Below are positions 58,015-64,000 of a DNA stretch of 64,000 bases, one piece after another (within the stretch, counting starts at the first letter, position 1; each line of letters starts with the position of its first letter). A model generated the notes under the pieces. That model was not told the origin of the DNA. It made no database searches and worked only from the letters and a program-made list of their open reading frames with translations. The stretch comes from Paragordius varius (taxonomy: Eukaryota > Nematomorpha), in NCBI GenBank assembly GCA_964247055.1, contig OZ176054.1, forward strand, positions 12,586,001 to 12,650,000. The letters are read 5' to 3'. Both the position numbers and the translations under genes were made by a program.

Positions 58015-60399
58015 TATCTCCTTATCCGAATCCGAGCTGATCTGGTGCTTTTCTTTCCCTAAGAGAATATCTTTTTTCAGATTCTTTCTCAGTTGTCGTT
58101 TCCGTTTTCATTTCACACTGGGTGTCTTTCTCATTTTCTTTTTGTTTGCTTTGTTCATCCCCCACCTCCCGATTATTGATTGTAATACATTCATCCGTTT
58201 GGTTTATCGTTGGACCACCATCATCCCGGCCGTAATTGATCCGCATGTTTGCGAAGGGTTCGATTTCCATCTTTTACCGGGTACGAGAGTACCTTCTCCA
58301 AAGTTGAACTTTTTCGCCACCCTAAACTGATTTCATTCTTTATGTACACTTCTTCGTCCGGTGTGAAAACTTGATTGGGTATGATGTCGTCATCTAATTA
58401 TTGTGAAGTGTTTCCCTAACCCAAGTGAAAGGGGTATTAATAGTTCTTTTGAGAAAAAAGTTATAGGGGCACTCTTTTGTGGCGCTATGTACGGCGGAGC
58501 GATAACCCCATAGCACTTGATTTATTTTTTGTCAGGAGGCAGCTTAGAATCCGTTAGCGATTTATAGTGTACTTTTAAGGTGTAAAAGACACGTTCCACC
58601 AGCCCATTTGTTCGTGGATGATAGGGGGCACTAGTGACATTTTTAATGTTTATTCGTTGCAAGGTATATTTAAAATCCTTTGATGCAAAATATGATGCAT
58701 TATCGATTATCATTCAGGGAAATCCGTACCTTACACACCAAATTTCAAACCAATGTAATATGTTTGCGGAATTAACATTTCTCAGCAACTCGACTTCAAC
58801 CCATCTAGGTACTATCGATAGCTACTAACCAATAAAACCCATCAATAGGACCGGCAATATCCAGATGTATCCGTTCCCAGATACCCGTATTAAAATTCCT
58901 TTTGTACGTGGAATAGCTTTTTATGTTACTCCGGTTTAACTCCCATATCTCACATAACTTTCGGTGTCTATGTTTATACCTGGCCAACAGAACCCTTGCC
59001 TTGGCAGACTCTTTCATAACATTAGCCCCTGAATGTCCAAAATGCAAAAATTTTAACGTTTCATTGCGCCACGCCCTGGGAATAAAAAGACGATCGCTCC
59101 AATACAACAAACCATATGATTCTTGTATTATGTTTCTTATACTCAATATCGAATTTAAAATTGGAGATGACCAATCATTATGATGTAGAGCCGCTTGTAA
59201 TGTCAACAACTCATCCCGTAAAGTATTTTTTTTTGATTCGCTGTACGTTTAAGTTGTCTGTTGTTAAGTTGATTTGCCCTACTGGGTGCTTGCTCCTCAA
59301 CCTCCTCAGTCGGTTCTTCATACGGTAGACGTGATAACCATTCCGCCAAATTTTCCGAATATTGTATATTAAAATTATAATCGGCTGTTCTGAGTATCCA
59401 TCTTACTAATCTACTATTGTTAATATTACTTATATCTCTCTTAAAGTCAAACAACTTGATTAGGGGTTTATGATCGGCTAATAATACGAACTTTCTGCCA
59501 TACACAACCATTTTAAACTTTTCTAGCGCATATAAAATTGCCCTTGCTTCTTTTTCAATCACCGAGAAATGCCTTAGCACATTTTCGAGACGCAAAAGCT
59601 ATCGGCCGTTTTCCATCACTTGTCATATGTGTAAAGACTGCTCCGAATCCGTCATTCGATGCGTCTGTTTCCAAAACTAACGGAAGCGTCGGGTTAAATT
59701 GTATTAGACATAATGCATTACTCACCAACAGTTTAGCTATATCAAAAACCATCTCTTCTTTTGTCGACCAACACCATTTCTTAGAACCTGTAAGCGCATG
59801 TAAATCCGCGATCGTAGCATGCAAGATGGAATAAAACGAGCGTCAAAATTTAATATTCCCAAAAAAGACCGGAGTAATGTTTTATTGGTAGGTGTAGGTC
59901 AATTCGAAATTGCTTTTACCTTTTCGTTATCAGGTTTAATTCCTTTGTCTGAAATTATATATCCTAAGTATGACACTGAGCAACGAGTTAATTGGATTTT
60001 ATCCCTTTTCAATTTCAAACCCACAGCAGCTAATTTGTTCAACACTTTTTCTAAGTTATCCTTATGCTCCATTACCGTTGTTCCACTATTAATTACATCA
60101 TCTAAGTAAACCGCCGTACCTGGACAATCTTTTAATAACTCATCCATAATTTGTTGAAATATCGTGGGTGCACTAGATATTACAAATAGCAGTCTTTTAA
60201 ATCGAAAAAGACCTATATGCGAACTAAACCTGAGTAAATGTTGATAATTTTGGTGGATAGACATTTGCGAATAGGCTTCTTTTAGATCTAGGGTCGTTAA
60301 AACTTTTCCCTGCCCGATTTGAAACACTAACTGATCAAACGTTGGACTCAAATGATTGACAGGAACCAGACTTGGGTTAACAGTAACTCTAAAATCACC

Positions 60400-62047
60400 A
60401 CATATGCGAATATCATTATTATTCTTCTTAACTATCACCAACGGAGTTACCCAGTCAATTCGTGTTTGCGAGGTGTTTATGGCCTCAATGATACCCAGAC
60501 TTTAAGGCCTTTTCAATTCACTCTCCACCTTAGACTGAAGAGGGATAGGTACCCTCTTGGATGCAAATCTTTTGGACATACTCCCTTTTTAAAGAAACAA
60601 CTTGATGGGTGGTCTCGTATAACACCCAATACCCTCACAACAAATCCTTAAATTTATTTAAATCCACATAACTAACATTCTTACACAGAGAGCATCTGGA
60701 AATCTACATTGAAAACTTTTCATTCACGGTAACCCAAATATGTTACCCCAATGTTTGACCATACCATTCCATTTAACATCCACCACGCATTGTCTCATCA
60801 TCTCTACACCTTGCATCCACGTGCTTTTCCCAATCAATGATATTTGAGCTCCGGTATCGTACAACATCCTCACCCAATGGCCATTTAGTCTTGCTTGCGT
60901 TCGGGCTTTATTATTATTATTGTTACCATTCACTATATTAACTCGCCGGCAACACCTGCCAAAATGACCTCGTCCTTTGCATCGGTAACACTCTTTGTTT
61001 GAAGTGGAACACCAGTTGATCGCATACACGTACCCACATTTTCCACACTTCTTTTTTATTATCATCACCTGCCTATTGTCCGAACCCTGTTCAATAAAAC
61101 AACTATCCGCCTTTTCGTACGACATTGCCATTTCTACCATCCTTTCCAACTTAACAGGTTTCCCATCAGACATTTCATCTGGAAATTTCGTGAACAGATC
61201 TATCTCCAATCTTTTGAGTTGTATCCTGTTACGTTGGAGATGGTGGTAGAAATGTCAATGGCGTACGAAAAGGCGGATAGTTGTTTGATTGAACAGGGTT
61301 CGGACAATAGGCAGGTGATGATAATAAAAAGAAGTGTGGAAAATGTAGGTACGTGTATGCGATCAACTGGTGTTCCGCTTCAAACAAAGAGTGTTACCGA
61401 TGCAAAGGACGAGATCATTTTGGCAGGTGTTGCCGGCAAGTTAATATAGTGAATGGTAACAATAATAATAATGAAGCCCGAACGCAAGCAAGACTGAATG
61501 GCCATTGGGTGAGGTGTTGTACGATACCGAAGCTCAAATATCATTGATTGGGAAAAGCACGTGAATGGAGCTTGGAAGGCCGACCTTAGCACCCGCGGGT
61601 CCAATAATTGGGTTCAACCATCAAGGTATAGAGGTGATGGCACAATGCGTGGTAGATGTTAGATGGAATGGTATGATCAAACAGTTGGAATGTATGGTTA
61701 CCACGGTGGATAGGGGTAATTTTGGGTTACCGTGGATTAAAAGTTTTCAATGTAGATTTCCAGATGCTGTCTGAGTAAAGAATGTTAGTTATGTGGATTT
61801 AAATAAATTTAAGGATTTGTTTTGTGAGGGTATTGGGTGTTACACGGGACCACCCATCAAGTTGTTTCTAAAAAAGGGAGTATCCACAAAAGATTTGCAG
61901 CTAGGAGGGGCCTATCCCGCTTCAGTCTAAGGTGGAGAGTAAATTAGAAAGCTTGGTCTTGGTATCATTGAGGCCATAAATCCCTCTCAAACACTAATTG
62001 ACTGGGTAACTCCGTTGGTGATAGTTAAGAAGAATAATAATGATTCG
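60400..62047. repeat. Large inverted repeat inside the gypsy fossil
   Basis: The arms are about 0.8 kb and meet near 61214. The same gag/protease and RT-start sequence reads on the minus strand at 60400-61213 and on the plus strand at 61214-62047. It is visible from the shared zinc-knuckle and CIEQGSDNRQVMI-type segments on both strands. The arms differ by scattered substitutions and small length changes. Confidence 0.85.
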
Positions 62048-62051
62048 CAAA

Positions 62052-62297
62052 TGTAGTGACTCGAAAAACCGTAAAACAATAATATATTGATATAAATTAC
62101 AAACTAAACTATATAAAATTTGCGGTGTTTATATACATTTTGTGAATATAATATTTACATGTTAAACCAAGGTAAAATAACGTGTGCAGATACAATAGTT
62201 TAATTTAAATACTAAAAGGTCATCAAAGATATATTCAAATCTAATATATAAATTTGTCTGGTCTAAGGTTAGCTAACTGATGTATTAAAATCTAGCA
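62052..62297 (-). repeat. Right LTR of the gypsy fossil (5' LTR)
   Basis: About 246 bp, TG...CA, followed by the target duplication CTGCT. Confidence 0.82.
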
Positions 62298-63127
62298 CTG
62301 CTTCATAACAAAAATGACAAAATTTGCCCATTTTGCTCAATAAAATATTTTTCGTGAAAGCAAAATGCCTTCTTGAAATTACTACTAAAACTACATATAA
62401 AGGCAAAACAATATTTTTAAACTATTTTTAGATGTGTAACCATAAGTTCTAAATCGTTTTGCCCTTTTAAAGTGGGCTAAAATAAACGCAAAAATGTCGA
62501 GATTGCGCTTAAAAATATTAAATTTTGACATCAAAAAATGATTTTTTCCATAAATTTTTTTATAAATTTTAATTCAGAGCAAAATTTTGTTGAGGCACGA
62601 TGCAAACGGAAAAATGCTATAAGATGTTAACACTTTTTCTACATAATTCGATAATGCATTATTACCGAGATTTTTGATTTGAAGGTTCGTTTGCTTTTTT
62701 GATAATTTGTTGTAAAAATATTTACATTTAACATAAGTTTACTACGAGCGAATTTTTAAATCAAAATTCTGAGGTGAATATTTGGCTTTTTATACAAAAA
62801 GTTTTTAATAATTTTCTTAAAGCGTTAAACCGTTTCATGCCTCAAAATATAATAAAGTGCACTACAACAAAATTTTGTTAAATCATTAAGCAAAATATTA
62901 ATTTTCGCAAAAAACTAGTCTCTGCATTCTTCTTTCCCAGTTTAGGGGAAAAAATCGGCATACATGTTTAGCTTTTATATGCAGTTTATGATACAATGAT
63001 ATTTTTGGAATGATTTAGCTTTTACCAAAGCGCAAATTTTGTCATTTTCTAATATGGAATAGTTACCACAAAAGTGTTAACCAAATACAAAATCGCCATG
63101 ATAATTCTGATACATTTCCCTATCAGA

Positions 63128-63157
63128 ATATATATATATATATATATATATATATTT
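63128..63157. repeat. (AT)n microsatellite
   Basis: About 28 bp of alternating AT at the right tip of the family F repeat; such a run also borders family F copy 2. Confidence 0.85.
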
Positions 63158-63259
63158 CATCAAGATATTTGTGGATACTGTAGGAAAGCTTCTGAAAGGA
63201 TTTTTAGGACAGCTCAGAAGTTTTTAACATGCTTAGGGCTGCACCTCATGGTAAATTGG

Positions 63260-63494
63260 CATGGGTGTAGCTAGCTCCGTGATGGCGCCCCTTCCCCTCC
63301 ATGCGACCCGTTGCATTTTAAAAAAATATTTAAATTCAAACCGTGGTCTTGATCACTAATAAATGGGTGATTTTTTTATGTATTAATTAAAATAATAATT
63401 TTTAAATACCTATTTTTTTAAAACAAAACTAAAAATTGCTAAAATCCACCCCTTCAACTATGGCACCCGTTTCCCCCCTATTGCTAGGCCCATG
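63260..63494. mobile_element. Family I hAT-like MITE (copy 2)
   Basis: The ends CATGGGTGTAGCTAG and (reversed) CATGGGCCTAGC, with a core that is the reverse complement of 18953-19213 (AAACCGTGGTCTTGATCACT, AATAAATGGGTGATTTTTTT). The flanking 8-mers TAAATTGG and TAACTTAG agree at 6 of 8 positions. Confidence 0.75.
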
Positions 63495-63898
63495 TAACTT
63501 AGCCTTAAAACATATTGTGTTTGTGACTAAATCATTTTCAGTGTATTGCAGAAGAAAATATATAATCATATTTGCTAATGATAATGTTGAATATATCACA
63601 GCCTGTATTTAAATAAATATGTTGTGCCATATTTGTATAGATATATATTGATGTTTGGGGTCCAAAGTATTACATTGAAAAGGTGTGTGGAACTCGTACC
63701 TTTACGTCAAATATCTTTTCCCACCAGATAAATAGGGAAGAAACTTGTGTGAACATTTCTACCTTGTATGACAACCTGATTGTCCCGAATCTGCGATATA
63801 TACGGGTTCATATTATATATATATAGAGTGAATTGAATAGCGGCAAAACGTATAATTGATTGTTTTACCAATGCTATGATTTTCAGTTTTAAGAATTA
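63495..63898. other. No gene seen; AT-rich sequence
   Basis: No feature was recognised. Confidence 0.4.
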
Positions 63899-64000
63899 AC
63901 CAATGAACAATTCAAATACACTCTCGAACAATCTAATTTCACCATCGAACAATTCATATTCACCCTTATATGTTTTTAGGATTAAATATTATCTATATTT
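63899..64000. mobile_element. Family B MITE (B6), cut by the window edge
   Basis: Three degenerate 21-bp units (TGAACAATTCAAATACACTC and similar) followed by the start of the family core (TATGTTTTTAGGATTAA). The right part lies beyond the window. Confidence 0.65.

Larger units (their letters stand above)
57766..62297 (-). mobile_element. Ty3/gypsy LTR retrotransposon, fossil, 4.5 kb
   Basis: The LTRs (57766-58014 and 62052-62297) start TGTRGTGACTCG and end in CA. A 5-bp target duplication CTGCT lies at 57761-57765 and 62298-62302. Minus-strand parts, right to left: gag zinc knuckle and aspartic protease (about 60724-61209), reverse transcriptase (59899-60441), RNase H (59203-59824), integrase with core and a C-terminal tail (about 58022-59209). 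The order protease-RT-RNase H-integrase is that of Ty3/gypsy. A second, inverted copy of the gag/protease to RT-start region fills 61214-62047. The element is broken in several places. LTR divergence of several percent suggests moderate age, older than the element at 15.7 kb. Confidence 0.9.
57681..63125. repeat. Family F repeat (copy 3) split by an LTR element
   Basis: The left piece (57681-57765) matches the first 100 bp of copy 1 (GATAGGAAAATGTATC ... TTTTGTGGTAACTGCT). The right piece (62298-63125) continues with CTGCTTCAT and the usual core (TTTTAGATGTG, AAACGCAAAAATGTCGA) to the mirrored ACCACAAAAGTG and CCCTATC end. The intervening 57766-62297 is the LTR fossil. Confidence 0.75.

Noticed and set aside
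58142-59328. Plus-strand frames across the gypsy fossil as host genes
   Set aside because: They are the opposite strand of the integrase and RNase H parts of the fossil.

Overview
This window looks like gene-poor, very A+T-rich nuclear DNA of an animal (roughly three quarters A/T by eye). No bacterial gene order, operons, rRNA, tRNA or CRISPR array is visible. The contents are those of an invertebrate repeat landscape: EN-RT LINEs of RTE type, hAT transposons with a GTF2IRD2/ZBED-like transposase, many TA-flanked Tc1/mariner-type MITEs, two LTR-retrotransposon fossils and tandem repeats. The species cannot be named from the sequence. A compact parasitic cnidarian, a copepod or another AT-rich invertebrate are all possible.

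Layout. 0-6 kb: truncated MITEs (families C and B), small TA-flanked MITEs, and one open frame on the minus strand (5353-5982) that is the only good host-gene candidate. It looks like the first exon of a type II membrane protein. 6.7-13.4 kb: palindromic MITEs, a 668-bp hAT-like element, a 2.1-kb hAT element with a decayed transposase, and a family F repeat. 13.8-17.6 kb: a 5'-truncated LINE into which a small LTR element with apparently identical LTRs has inserted. 18.9-34.9 kb: a dense run of MITE families (here called A to H), many nested. 34.98-37.98 kb: a second LINE lineage in two head-to-head pieces. 38.6-40.2 kb: more MITEs. 40.45-46.42 kb: a three-level nest (family A MITE, then hAT, then LINE). 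49.3-54.0 kb: an unfamiliar tandem repeat with a period near 0.5 kb plus decayed relatives. 54.8-63.1 kb: family F repeats, one of them split by a Ty3/gypsy fossil of about 4.5 kb. The right edge cuts a family B MITE.

Functionally the window is mostly mobile DNA. The most distinctive pattern is a pair of related MITE families (A and B). They share the end sequence ACCATTTRCA, but their inverted ends are built of 21-bp tandem units with a TTGAA-N3-TTCAA core. Nesting gives a relative chronology: the LINE of 41.1-44.2 kb is younger than its hAT host, which is younger than its family A host; the LTR element at 15.7 kb is younger than its LINE host.

Family letters A to I are labels made for this window, not database names. 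Coordinates of degraded repeats are good to about 5-30 bp. No alignment or search was run; similarity was judged by reading.
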